This document shows, one piece after another, positions 1-5,493 of a stretch of DNA of 8,581 nucleotides (within the stretch, counting starts at the first letter, position 1; the number at the start of each line of letters is the position of its first letter). Made by a program: the position numbers and the translations under genes. The stretch is taken from contig CADBFL010000099.1 in NCBI GenBank assembly GCA_902793875.1, positions 1-8,581 of the forward strand, read 5' to 3'. The notes beneath the pieces are model-generated. The model saw only the letters and a program-made list of their open reading frames with translations, was not told the origin of the DNA and did not search any database. The stretch is from an uncultured Eubacteriales bacterium (GTDB taxonomy: Bacteria > Bacillota > Clostridia > Peptostreptococcales > Anaerovoracaceae).

Positions 1-515
1 ACAGGGTACGCATATCCACTCTGATAAAAAAGAGTCTGCCCTCGTTCCTCGTGGGACTTACGACGGCATCCTCAGCCGCGGCTTTCGGCACCAGTGTATC
101 CGCCTGCGAGAAGAGATTCGGCATAGACAGCTCGATCGTCAGCTTCGGAGTGCCTCTGGGAATGGTGATCAACAAACCGGTATCCGGTCTTCTGAACCTG
201 CTGCTGGCGTTCTACTTCGCAGATGTTTATGATATCCCGTGTTCCGCAGGATGGATCACAGCGGCGGTATTCGTCAGCGCGATGGTGGCGATAGCCTGCC
301 CGCCCATACCGGGAGGAGGCGCAGCCGCCTATGCGATGCTGTACGCCCAGCTGGGCATACCCGACGCGGCGCTGGCTCTGACGCTTGCGCTCGACATGCT
401 GCTTGATTTTGTGATCACGGCCTTCAGCGTGGTGATCATCCAGTACACGCTGATCGACATATCCGCGGGAATGGGCATGATAGACAAGAATGTGCTCAGA
501 AACGAAGATCTGTAG
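1..515 (+). CDS. DAACS-family (glutamate-transporter fold) symporter, C-terminal part
   Basis: The reading frame is open from base 3 with no start, so the gene begins upstream; about 170 C-terminal residues are present. The order of elements matches the second half of dicarboxylate/amino acid:cation symporters: a serine-rich re-entrant hairpin (TASSAAAFGT, about 60-89), a transmembrane helix with an unwound GMVINKPVSG segment (about 159-188), a PGGG hairpin-2 loop (CPPIPGGG), the QLGIP signature, and a last helix with DMLLD. The family moves acidic or neutral amino acids or C4-dicarboxylates across the cytoplasmic membrane with Na+ or H+. The usual NMDGT is replaced by NKPVS, and the last helix lacks the usual Arg, Asn and Asp positions, so substrate and coupling ion cannot be taken from the family. 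A terminator follows 30 bases after the stop. The fold assignment is fairly sure; the substrate is unknown. Confidence 0.8.
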   Translation, partial: RVRISTLIKKSLPSFLVGLTTASSAAAFGTSVSACEKRFGIDSSIVSFGVPLGMVINKPVSGLLNLLLAFYFADVYDIPCSAGWITAAVFVSAMVAIACPPIPGGGAAAYAMLYAQLGIPDAALALTLALDMLLDFVITAFSVVIIQYTLIDISAGMGMIDKNVLRNEDL

Positions 516-533
516 ACCCGGCGGAAACACGGA

Positions 534-789
534 AACAACAAAATGGGGACGGGCCTTGCGCCCGTCCCTCGTCACTTCTTTTATTAAGTTGTATAGAAGT
601 CTGTTTTGTTCTGTGTCTTTCGAGGCTGCCACCGGTCAGCTAACTGCCGATCTTTATTTGGTGTCCCGTATTTCTTCACCTCCGGGTGCCTGTAAGCAGG
701 CCAGCCTGTGCAGTGCTTCTATACCGAGACAGCCCCTCTCTCAAATGTTCCCATTGGTCTGTCCTCCGATCTTAGTTTGCTTTCTTGTT
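534..789 (-). ncRNA. Candidate minus-strand structured small RNA, family unknown
   Basis: Promoter, structured body and terminator line up on the minus strand. A TTGCAT-17-TACAAT promoter (824-796) would start a transcript near 789, and the 546-568 stem with its U-rich tail would end it near 534. In between, GGcUGUCUCGgUAU (734-721) pairs with AUACGGGACACC (671-660), and this helix includes a U.G pair that is a C/A mismatch on the plus strand. Inside lie GCCUG-CUUA-CAGGC and CACC-CGGA-GGUG. Upstream, CAAUG-GGAA-CAUuUG is capped by a GNRA loop; downstream there is CGGCAG-UUAG-CUGaCCG. These asymmetric features favour the minus strand. No open frame in the region resembles a protein. I compared it by eye with 6S, SRP, tmRNA and RNase P RNA and found no convincing match. 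The call is inference from structure alone. Confidence 0.4.
545..580. terminator. Bidirectional intrinsic terminator
   Basis: A perfect 9-bp stem, GGGACGGGC (546-554) with GCCCGTCCC (560-568), closes a 5-base loop. On the plus strand a moderately T-rich tail follows (569-582) and would end the symporter transcript. Read on the minus strand, the same stem is followed by a better tract, ATTTTGTTGTTT (544-533), so it can also end a transcript coming from the right. Confidence 0.8.
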
Positions 790-795
790 GTCCAC

Positions 796-824
796 ATTGT
801 ACTTCCGGAAAAACAATAATGCAA
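796..824 (-). promoter_or_regulatory. Sigma-70-type promoter for the minus-strand RNA
   Basis: On the minus strand, TTGCAT (824-819) is followed after exactly 17 bases by TACAAT (801-796). The -10 box matches consensus at 5 of 6 positions; the -35 box matches only at TTG. The region upstream of it (825-900) is AT-rich. The predicted start is near 789-790. Confidence 0.45.
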
Positions 825-944
825 TACCTTTCGGCAAATCTAAATGTATTTAAATAATACAAAGAAAAACTTGATTTTTTGTTTTTGTTCACAATAATGA
901 CACATTTTTCTTTTCCGGGTGAGTAGAAATGAACCGGCAAAAAG
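825..944. other. AT-rich intergenic stretch upstream of larE
   Basis: There is no coding potential here. The stretch is rich in A and T runs (for example 866-886) and separates the divergent minus-strand promoter from the larE promoter. It contains an imperfect inverted repeat, TGTTCA-N6-TGAcACA (886-904), about 40 bases upstream of the larE -10 box. That could be an operator but matches no regulator I can name. Confidence 0.35.
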
Positions 945-950
945 TATAAT
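945..950 (+). promoter_or_regulatory. Putative -10 box of the lar operon
   Basis: A perfect TATAAT lies 24 bases before the preferred larE start codon. No good TTGACA-like hexamer sits 16-18 bases upstream, so the promoter may need an activator. Transcription starting near 957 would leave a leader of only about 17 bases before the ATG at 974, and almost none before the ATG at 959. Confidence 0.5.
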
Positions 951-973
951 ATCTCTACATGGGACCGGAAGGA

Positions 974-1717
974 ATGAGACTGAAAGAATTTTTTGAAGAA
1001 AACGGACGCATAGCCATCGCTTTTTCCGGCGGCGTCGATTCGGCGTATCTTCTGGCCGAAGCGGTCAGATGCGGAGCCGAAGTGAAGGCGTATTACGTGA
1101 AGTCGCAGTTCCAGCCTGAGTTCGAGAGGAAGGACGCGAGGAGGCTTGCGAAGGAGATCGGGGCTGAGCTCACGGAGATCGAAGCCGATGTGCTTTCCCA
1201 TGAGACTGTCGCTTCGAATCCTCCGGACAGATGCTATCACTGCAAGCATCTGATCATGGGGACCATCATCAGGGCTGCAGAGACAGACGGATTCGAAGTT
1301 CTCTGCGACGGAACGAACGCCTCGGACGATGTTTCCGACAGACCGGGCTTCAGGGCGCTGGGAGAGCTGGGCGTCAGATCGCCTCTCAGGGAGTGCGGGC
1401 TCACAAAGGACGAGATAAGAAGAAGGACAAGGGAGCTCGGGCTCGATGTCTGGGACAAGCCGGCCTACGCCTGCCTCGCCACGAGGATAGGCGCGGGCGA
1501 ACGCATAACAGCTGACAAGCTCAGGGTCACAGAGGAGGCAGAGTCGAAGCTCTTTGACATGGGATTCAGGGACTTTCGCGTGAGGATGAGGGGAAGAGAT
1601 GCCCTCGTGCAGGCGGCAGCCGCTCAGCATGCGGATGCAGTAAGACGGAGCGACGAGATAAAAAAAGCGATAGGCGACCTGTACGGGGATGTCAGGATCG
1701 ATCCGCAGCCGAGATGA
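974..1717 (+). CDS. larE: LarE, ATP-dependent sulfur transferase for the nickel-pincer cofactor (probable [4Fe-4S] type)
   Basis: LarE adenylates the carboxylates of pyridinium-3,5-biscarboxylic acid mononucleotide and converts them to thiocarboxylates, in the cytoplasm. The 247-residue protein has the PP-loop SGGVDS (residues 18-23), a CYHC pair (87-90), the KPAYACLATRIG segment with Cys167, and RVRMR (202-206), which matches the conserved arginines near the active site. In the Lactiplantibacillus plantarum enzyme only the cysteine equivalent to Cys167 is present and is sacrificed as sulfur donor. The extra CxxC pair here matches the Thermotoga maritima kind, which binds a [4Fe-4S] cluster and need not consume itself. 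I chose ATG 974 because MRLKEFF is the natural family start and the in-frame ATG at 959 adds only MGPEG. It is the first gene of the operon; larB follows after 28 bases. Confidence 0.92.
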   Translation: MRLKEFFEENGRIAIAFSGGVDSAYLLAEAVRCGAEVKAYYVKSQFQPEFERKDARRLAKEIGAELTEIEADVLSHETVASNPPDRCYHCKHLIMGTIIRAAETDGFEVLCDGTNASDDVSDRPGFRALGELGVRSPLRECGLTKDEIRRRTRELGLDVWDKPAYACLATRIGAGERITADKLRVTEEAESKLFDMGFRDFRVRMRGRDALVQAAAAQHADAVRRSDEIKKAIGDLYGDVRIDPQPR

Positions 1718-1745
1718 CACAGGAAGCAGATATCTTAAAAACGAT

Positions 1746-2129
1746 ATGAAAACGAACGACATGGACATAAAAGAAATACTCAAAGCCGTCGAGAGCGGGG
1801 CGATGAGCGCTGACGAAGCGGTGACCCGCCTGAAGCTGAAGCCCTATGAGGACATAGGCTATGCGAAGGTGGACCTCCACAGAAAACTGAGGCAGGGAGT
1901 CGCCGAGGTCATATACGGCGAGAGCAAGACCGCAGAGCAGATAGAGGGAATAATCCGCAGCATGGCCGGCGCGGGCCAGAGCTGCATACTCATAACGAGA
2001 CTTGATGCGGCCAAAAGCGCTGGGGTCGCAGCCGCGACCGGGGATCTCGGGCTGAAGTATGTCTATCACGAGAAGGCGAGGATAGCCGTCATGGGCGATG
2101 CGCCGGAGCCGTCGGGGCTCTCGTCATAG
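1746..2129 (+). CDS. larB: LarB, N-terminal part (interrupted by a -1 frameshift)
   Basis: This is the first half of LarB, the carboxylase-hydrolase that converts nicotinic acid adenine dinucleotide plus CO2 to pyridinium-3,5-biscarboxylic acid mononucleotide and AMP. The N-terminal helices (DIKEILKAVESGAMS) and the family segment KYVYHEKARIAVMG are recognisable. After PSG at 2117 the frame leaves the family sequence and stops at TAG 2127-2129. The family continues at once in the -1 frame as ALVIATGGTSD. One more G in the GGGG run at 2114-2117 would restore a 257-residue protein. The start is uncertain: ATG 1746 and ATG 1761 are both possible, neither has a good ribosome site, and an AGGAAG at 1721-1726 is too far away. 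Either larB is broken, or the base is a sequencing or assembly error, or the frame is recoded. Confidence 0.85.
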   Translation: MKTNDMDIKEILKAVESGAMSADEAVTRLKLKPYEDIGYAKVDLHRKLRQGVAEVIYGESKTAEQIEGIIRSMAGAGQSCILITRLDAAKSAGVAAATGDLGLKYVYHEKARIAVMGDAPEPSGLSS

Positions 2130-2518
2130 CCACGGGAGGCACGAGCGACATCCCGGTGGCCGAAGAGGCGGCGGTGACATGCGAGACCCTGGGCAACGAG
2201 GTCGTGAGGCTTTACGATGTGGGAGTAGCAGGGATACACAGGCTGATGGACAGCAGGGAAGAGATCATGAAGGCCGGCGTGATCATAGCGATCGCCGGCA
2301 TGGAAGGAGCTCTTGCGAGCGTGGTGGGAGGCATGGCGGACTGCCCGGTCATCGCGGTGCCGACGAGCGTCGGTTACGGCGCTGCCTTCGACGGACTTGC
2401 GGCGCTTCTTTCGATGCTGAATTCGTGCGCCAGCGGCGTGGCCGTCGTCAACATAGACAACGGATTCGGCGCGGGCTACCTGGCTCATCAGATAAATCAC
2501 ATGAAAAAGAGGGACTGA
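2117..2518 (+). CDS. larB: LarB, C-terminal catalytic part (continuation in the -1 frame)
   Basis: This is the PurE-like catalytic half of LarB, read in the frame one base behind the first half. It carries the family signatures VAEEAAVT, GNEVVRLYDVGVAGIHRL, IAGMEGALASVVGGM, TSVGYGAAFDGLAALL and NSCASGVAVVNIDNGFGAGYLA. The cysteine of NSCA (residue 228 of the repaired protein) corresponds to the active-site cysteine of characterised LarB. The sequence shows no decay apart from the single frame break. The first start codon available in this frame is GTG 2156, which has no Shine-Dalgarno and would omit the conserved TGGTSD loop, so independent translation is unlikely to give an active enzyme. 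larC1 begins 23 bases after the stop. Confidence 0.85.
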   Translation, partial: ALVIATGGTSDIPVAEEAAVTCETLGNEVVRLYDVGVAGIHRLMDSREEIMKAGVIIAIAGMEGALASVVGGMADCPVIAVPTSVGYGAAFDGLAALLSMLNSCASGVAVVNIDNGFGAGYLAHQINHMKKRD

Positions 2519-2541
2519 GGACTGAGAGAGGATCTGCTGAA

Positions 2542-3327
2542 ATGAAGAGACTGTACATCGACTGCAGCATGGGAGCCGCCGGAGACATGCTCACCGGAGC
2601 CCTGCTCGAGCTGATGCCCGACAGGGAGGCGGCCGTTGCAAGGCTGAACGCCGCCGGCATACCGGGCATAAAATATGAGGCCGAAGACTGCGTGAAGTGC
2701 GGAGTCAGAGGAACGCATGTGACCGTCACATACAAGGGCAGAGAAGAGCTGACTGAGGATGCGGCCGGCGCGAAGGCGCAGGACCGCGAAAACGGGCGCG
2801 GCCATTCGCACAAAACCCTTTTCGATATCGAGGACATCATACATTCGCTGGATCTTCCGAAGAACGTCATCGAAGACACGGTGGGAGTGTATGAGATAAT
2901 CGCCGAAGCTGAAAGCATCGCCCACGGCGAGCCCGTGGCCGAGGTCCACTTCCATGAGGTCGGAAGCATGGACGCGGTCGCCGACGCGGCTGCCGTGTGC
3001 ATGCTGATGGATGAGATCGCGCCGGATGCGGTCATCGTTTCGGACATCCATGTCGGAGCGGGCTTCGTGAAATGCGCGCACGGCGTGCTGCCTGTGCCGG
3101 CGCCCGCGACTGCGAACATACTCGCGGGACTCCCGGCTTATGGAGGCGAGGTCCGGGGAGAACTCTGCACGCCGACGGGAGCGGCTCTTCTGAAATACTT
3201 CGGGACAGAATTCGGCACGGCTTTTGAAGACAGCGGAGATAAGAAGAACGCAAGAACAGGGCGCGGTATGGGACGGAAGGATTTCGACAGACCGAACTGC
3301 GTGACAGTTTATCTGGTGACGGAATGA
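2542..3327 (+). CDS. larC1: LarC1, N-terminal chain of the nickel-inserting cyclometallase
   Basis: LarC inserts Ni2+ into the bis-thiocarboxylated mononucleotide in a CTP-dependent reaction, the last step of nickel-pincer cofactor synthesis. The 261-residue chain shows GAAGDMLTGALLEL (residues 11-24), a short His segment GHSH (87-90) followed by DIEDII, HFHEVGSMDAVAD (136-148), LPVPAPATANIL (183-194), ELCTPTGAALL (207-217) and GMGRKDFDRPN (242-252), in the family order. The usual His-rich loop is shorter here. The ATG at 2542 has an AGAGAGGA site 9 bases upstream; extending further would only add out-of-frame larB sequence. The stop overlaps the start of larC2 as ATGA, so only part of LarC is encoded in this frame. 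Confidence 0.9.
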   Translation: MKRLYIDCSMGAAGDMLTGALLELMPDREAAVARLNAAGIPGIKYEAEDCVKCGVRGTHVTVTYKGREELTEDAAGAKAQDRENGRGHSHKTLFDIEDIIHSLDLPKNVIEDTVGVYEIIAEAESIAHGEPVAEVHFHEVGSMDAVADAAAVCMLMDEIAPDAVIVSDIHVGAGFVKCAHGVLPVPAPATANILAGLPAYGGEVRGELCTPTGAALLKYFGTEFGTAFEDSGDKKNARTGRGMGRKDFDRPNCVTVYLVTE

Positions 3328-3767
3328 TGAAAGACAGGATATGTGAATTCGAATGCAATATAGACGACATGACGGCTGAAGAACTCGCTTTCGCGGCTGA
3401 GCGGCTGATGGAGGAGGGCGCGAAAGACGTGACCCTGACTCCCGTCACCATGAAGAAGGGCAGGCCTGCCACGATGATGACCGTGATGACGGCAGATGAT
3501 GAAGCCGAAAAGGAGCGCATGGCCGGCCTGATCTTCAGGTACACCACGACCATCGGGATACGCGAGCTCATATCCGAAAGGTACATACTGGACAGGGAGG
3601 AGAAGACGCTTGACACTCCGTACGGCACCGTGAGATACAAGGCTGTGAGCGGATACGGCGTCAGCAGATACAAATTCGAATACGAAGACCTCGCGCGTAT
3701 AGCGAGGGAGAACGGAACGAGCATAGCGGAGGTCCGCGAGGAGCTGAAAAACCTGCCCGGCCGTTAA
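3324..3767 (+). CDS. larC2: LarC2, C-terminal chain of the nickel-inserting cyclometallase
   Basis: This 147-residue protein corresponds to the C-terminal domain of full-length LarC. It contains CNIDDMTAEELAFAAERL (residues 11-28), TLTPVTMKKGRPATMMTV (38-54), the TTTIGIRE segment (74-81) and KFEYEDLARIARENG (117-131). Together the two chains give about 408 residues, close to a normal single-chain LarC. The ATG overlaps the larC1 stop by 4 bases, the classical arrangement for termination-reinitiation. In L. plantarum the two parts are also separate frames joined by ribosomal frameshifting. Here a -1 slip at GAA-TGA would also fuse them, but no good slippery heptamer is visible. It is the last gene of the lar unit; no U-tract terminator follows it. 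Confidence 0.9.
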   Translation: MMKDRICEFECNIDDMTAEELAFAAERLMEEGAKDVTLTPVTMKKGRPATMMTVMTADDEAEKERMAGLIFRYTTTIGIRELISERYILDREEKTLDTPYGTVRYKAVSGYGVSRYKFEYEDLARIARENGTSIAEVREELKNLPGR

Positions 3768-3790
3768 CAGCGGCTGCAGAAAAACGATAT

Positions 3791-3912
3791 AACAGACGCG
3801 GATGTCCCCCGCCTCAATGTGCGCATAGGCGGCGGGTTCCATATTCGATCGTCAGTGGCGGGTCGCAATCCCCGACTGACGATCTCATGAGCTGAAGCTC
3901 CCCGCGTCTGTT
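3791..3912 (+). ncRNA. Candidate structured RNA element: four-helix junction
   Basis: An 11-bp perfect helix, AACAGACGCGG (3791-3801) with CCGCGTCTGTT (3902-3912), encloses three further hairpins. P2 is CCCCCGCC (3806-3813) with GGCGGcGGG (3828-3836), extended by AUG-UGCG-CAU inside. P3 is GATCGTCAGT (3847-3856) with ACTGACGATC (3875-3884), plus an inner CGGG/CCCG after a GG bulge. P4 is GAGC-TGAA-GCTC (3889-3900). The result looks like a four-way junction, the architecture of many riboswitches and other cis-regulatory RNAs. It lies between larC2 and the phosphorylase gene. The plus strand is slightly favoured by a U.G pair extending P1 (3790/3913). I do not recognise a known family. A small transposable palindromic element with 11-bp terminal inverted repeats is an alternative; no target duplication is visible. 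Confidence 0.45.
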
Positions 3913-3921
3913 GACGGCGTC

Positions 3922-3963
3922 GCTCGCTCCAGCCAAGCGAGCTTGATGGAGCTTCGCTCCTGG
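3922..3963 (+). promoter_or_regulatory. Mutually exclusive hairpins downstream of the junction element
   Basis: GCTCGCT (3922-3928) can pair with AGCGAGC (3936-3942), and GGAGC (3948-3952) with GCTCC (3956-3960). The alternatives are GCTCC (3926-3930) with GGAGC (3948-3952), or AGCGAGCT (3936-3943) with AGCtTCGCT (3950-3958) inside a CCAG/CTGG clamp (3929-3932/3960-3963). Competing pairings of this kind are what an expression platform needs. No U-tract follows, so simple termination is not supported. Confidence 0.3.
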
Positions 3964-3992
3964 TTGAAGCGATATATTTACATGGGAAAGGC

Positions 3993-4010
3993 TGTGACGG
4001 GCGTGTCACA
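3993..4010 (+). promoter_or_regulatory. Hairpin next to the phosphorylase ribosome binding site
   Basis: TGTGAC (3993-3998) pairs with GTCACA (4005-4010) around a 6-base loop. The hairpin ends 2 bases before the AGGAAGAG Shine-Dalgarno (4013-4020) of the following GTG start, so it could influence ribosome access. Confidence 0.35.
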
Positions 4011-4024
4011 TCAGGAAGAGACAG

Positions 4025-4855
4025 GTGAAAAACAAACTGAGCGAAAAGATCAAAGAGACCGTTGCTTTCCTCAATGAGAACGGAGTGAAGGACCCCGATA
4101 CCGGCATAATACTCGGCTCGGGCCTGAACGGCTACGCTGACAGGATAAAGGATCCCGTGATATTCAGCTACGACGATATCCCGAACATGCAGTCGGGCAT
4201 GGTGGCCGATCACAGGAGCCAGATGGTCTTCGGCGAGTATCTCGGAAAGAAGGTCCTCGTCATGGCGGGACGATTCCACTACTACGAGAGCAGAGACATG
4301 GAAAAGGCCTCATATCCGGCCAGAGTCATGGTCGCGCTCGGAGTGAAGAGATTCATAATCACCAACGCAGCGGGCTGCGTCAACAGGGATCTCGGCAAGG
4401 GAAAGCTCATGCTCATAAGCGATCACATCAATTACTCCGGCGACAATCCGCTGATGGGGCCGAATCTGGACGAGTACGGACCGAGGTTCCCGGACATGAC
4501 GTACACATATAGCAAAGAGCTGAGAGACGCTCTTAAAGAGAAGGCGGCGGCTGAAGGCATAGAGCTCTGCGAGGGCGTATACATGATGTTCACCGGGCCG
4601 TCCTTTGAGACTCCGGCAGAGATACGGTTCGCCCGAGTCATAGGCGCCGATGCGGTCGGGATGTCTACGGTCCCCGAAGCGATAATAGCAGGCCATGCGG
4701 GACGCGAGGTCATCGGGATATCGTTCCTGTCCAACCTGGCGGCGGGGATCCTCGACCAGGCTGTCACCGGCGAAGAGGTTATGGAGGCCGCTGAAGGCAT
4801 AAAGGATACATTCGCGCGCGTCCTCGACCTTGCAATCGGGATACAGAAAATATAG
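4025..4855 (+). CDS. punA: Purine nucleoside phosphorylase (trimeric, 6-oxopurine type)
   Basis: The enzyme cleaves purine (deoxy)nucleosides with phosphate to the base and (deoxy)ribose 1-phosphate, a salvage reaction in the cytoplasm. The 276-residue length and motifs fit the low-molecular-mass PNP/MTAP family: GSGL (31-34, phosphate loop), AGRFHYYE (81-88), ITNAAG (112-117), GPSFETPAEIR (191-201), GMSTVPE (212-218) and SNLAAGI (236-242). Glu195 and Asn237 stand in the places of human PNP Glu201 and Asn243, which suggests inosine and guanosine rather than adenosine as substrates. The start is GTG 4025, with AGGAAGAG four bases upstream; the nearby ATG at 3982 is in another frame. It is the first gene of a four-gene unit and follows the structured intergenic region. 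Confidence 0.92.
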   Translation: MKNKLSEKIKETVAFLNENGVKDPDTGIILGSGLNGYADRIKDPVIFSYDDIPNMQSGMVADHRSQMVFGEYLGKKVLVMAGRFHYYESRDMEKASYPARVMVALGVKRFIITNAAGCVNRDLGKGKLMLISDHINYSGDNPLMGPNLDEYGPRFPDMTYTYSKELRDALKEKAAAEGIELCEGVYMMFTGPSFETPAEIRFARVIGADAVGMSTVPEAIIAGHAGREVIGISFLSNLAAGILDQAVTGEEVMEAAEGIKDTFARVLDLAIGIQKI

Positions 4856-4909
4856 AATATAGCGGTTAAACTGAAATACACAAAAATACACAAGTCAACG
4901 GAGAAACAG

Positions 4910-5485
4910 ATGGAAGCAAAACTTACAAGAGAACAGGCAAACGATCTCCTTCACAAATACGTGAAGGGAGAGCACTACATAACGCACAGCTACGCGGTCG
5001 AGGCCATCATGAGGGGCCTTGCGAAGAGACTCGCTCCCGATGATGTGGAGTACTGGGGCATCTGCGGGCTGCTGCACGACCTCGACGAGGAGACGGCTCC
5101 GTGGAGGGACGACTTCGGCACGCACGGACCGACTTCGGCAAAGATACTTCAGGAGGAGGGATACGGTGATCCGGTGATGGAGAACGCCATCATGGCTCAC
5201 AACCCGGCCTGCGGCAAGCAGCCTGAGACGACTCTCGAGTATGCTCTGATCGCGGCGGATCCGATGTCGGGCTTTATAAAAGCCATCGCGCAGATATATC
5301 CGGACAAGAAGGTGGCGAGCGTAAAGCACAAATCCGTCAACAAGAGATTCAAAGAGACGAGATTCGCAGCCGGCGCGAACAGGCAGTACATGAGCCTCAT
5401 CGAAAAGACCGGCATCACCTGGGATGAGTTCATAGACATCGCGCTCGAGTCGATGACTGAGATCGCCGATGAGATCGGACTGTAG
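4910..5485 (+). CDS. HD-domain metal-dependent hydrolase
   Basis: A 191-residue protein of the HD superfamily (probable phosphohydrolase), resembling the predicted hydrolases of COG2316. The metal ligands are visible in order: His26 (THSYAVEAIM), His56-Asp57 (GLLHDLDEE) and Asp117 (ALIAADPMSGFI), with further histidines at 72 (GTHG) and 97 (MAHN). Relatives act on nucleotides or similar phosphate compounds, but the substrate of this group is not known to me. The ATG has a CGGAG site 6 bases upstream. It lies 54 bases after the phosphorylase, with no terminator between them, only the A-rich repeats AAATACACA and AAAATACACA. The stop overlaps the next gene's AGGAGG, indicating co-translation with the TSCPD gene. 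Confidence 0.8.
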   Translation: MEAKLTREQANDLLHKYVKGEHYITHSYAVEAIMRGLAKRLAPDDVEYWGICGLLHDLDEETAPWRDDFGTHGPTSAKILQEEGYGDPVMENAIMAHNPACGKQPETTLEYALIAADPMSGFIKAIAQIYPDKKVASVKHKSVNKRFKETRFAAGANRQYMSLIEKTGITWDEFIDIALESMTEIADEIGL

Positions 5486-5493
5486 GAGGCGTG

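Noticed and set aside
600..640. RNase P RNA 3' end
   Set aside because: The minus strand has GAACAAAACA as in Bacillus RNase P RNA, but the GAGGAAAGUCC core is missing and the region is too short.
490..819. Open frame on the plus strand (109 codons) overlapping the symporter end
   Set aside because: It crosses the terminator stem, has no ribosome binding site and has low-complexity content; the structured minus-strand RNA explains the region better.
719..1783. Long open frame on the minus strand (354 codons)
   Set aside because: It is the antisense shadow of larE plus the AT-rich upstream region; the protein resembles no family and larE is unmistakable on the plus strand.
2098..2541. Upstream extension of the larC1 frame
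   Set aside because: The extension reads larB in the wrong frame (Arg/Gly-rich); the conserved LarC start MKRLYID at 2542 has its own Shine-Dalgarno.
3791..3912. NiCo (czcD) or purine riboswitch
   Set aside because: The overall junction is suggestive, but the conserved core sequences of these classes, as I remember them, are not present.
3993..4010. CRP-like site TGTGA...TCACA
   Set aside because: The half sites are 8 bases apart rather than 6 and lie right at the ribosome binding site; an RNA hairpin is the simpler reading.
3982..4077. Small frame ATG 3982 to TGA 4077 overlapping the phosphorylase start
   Set aside because: 31 codons, no Shine-Dalgarno, no recognisable peptide; a leader peptide cannot be excluded but nothing supports it.
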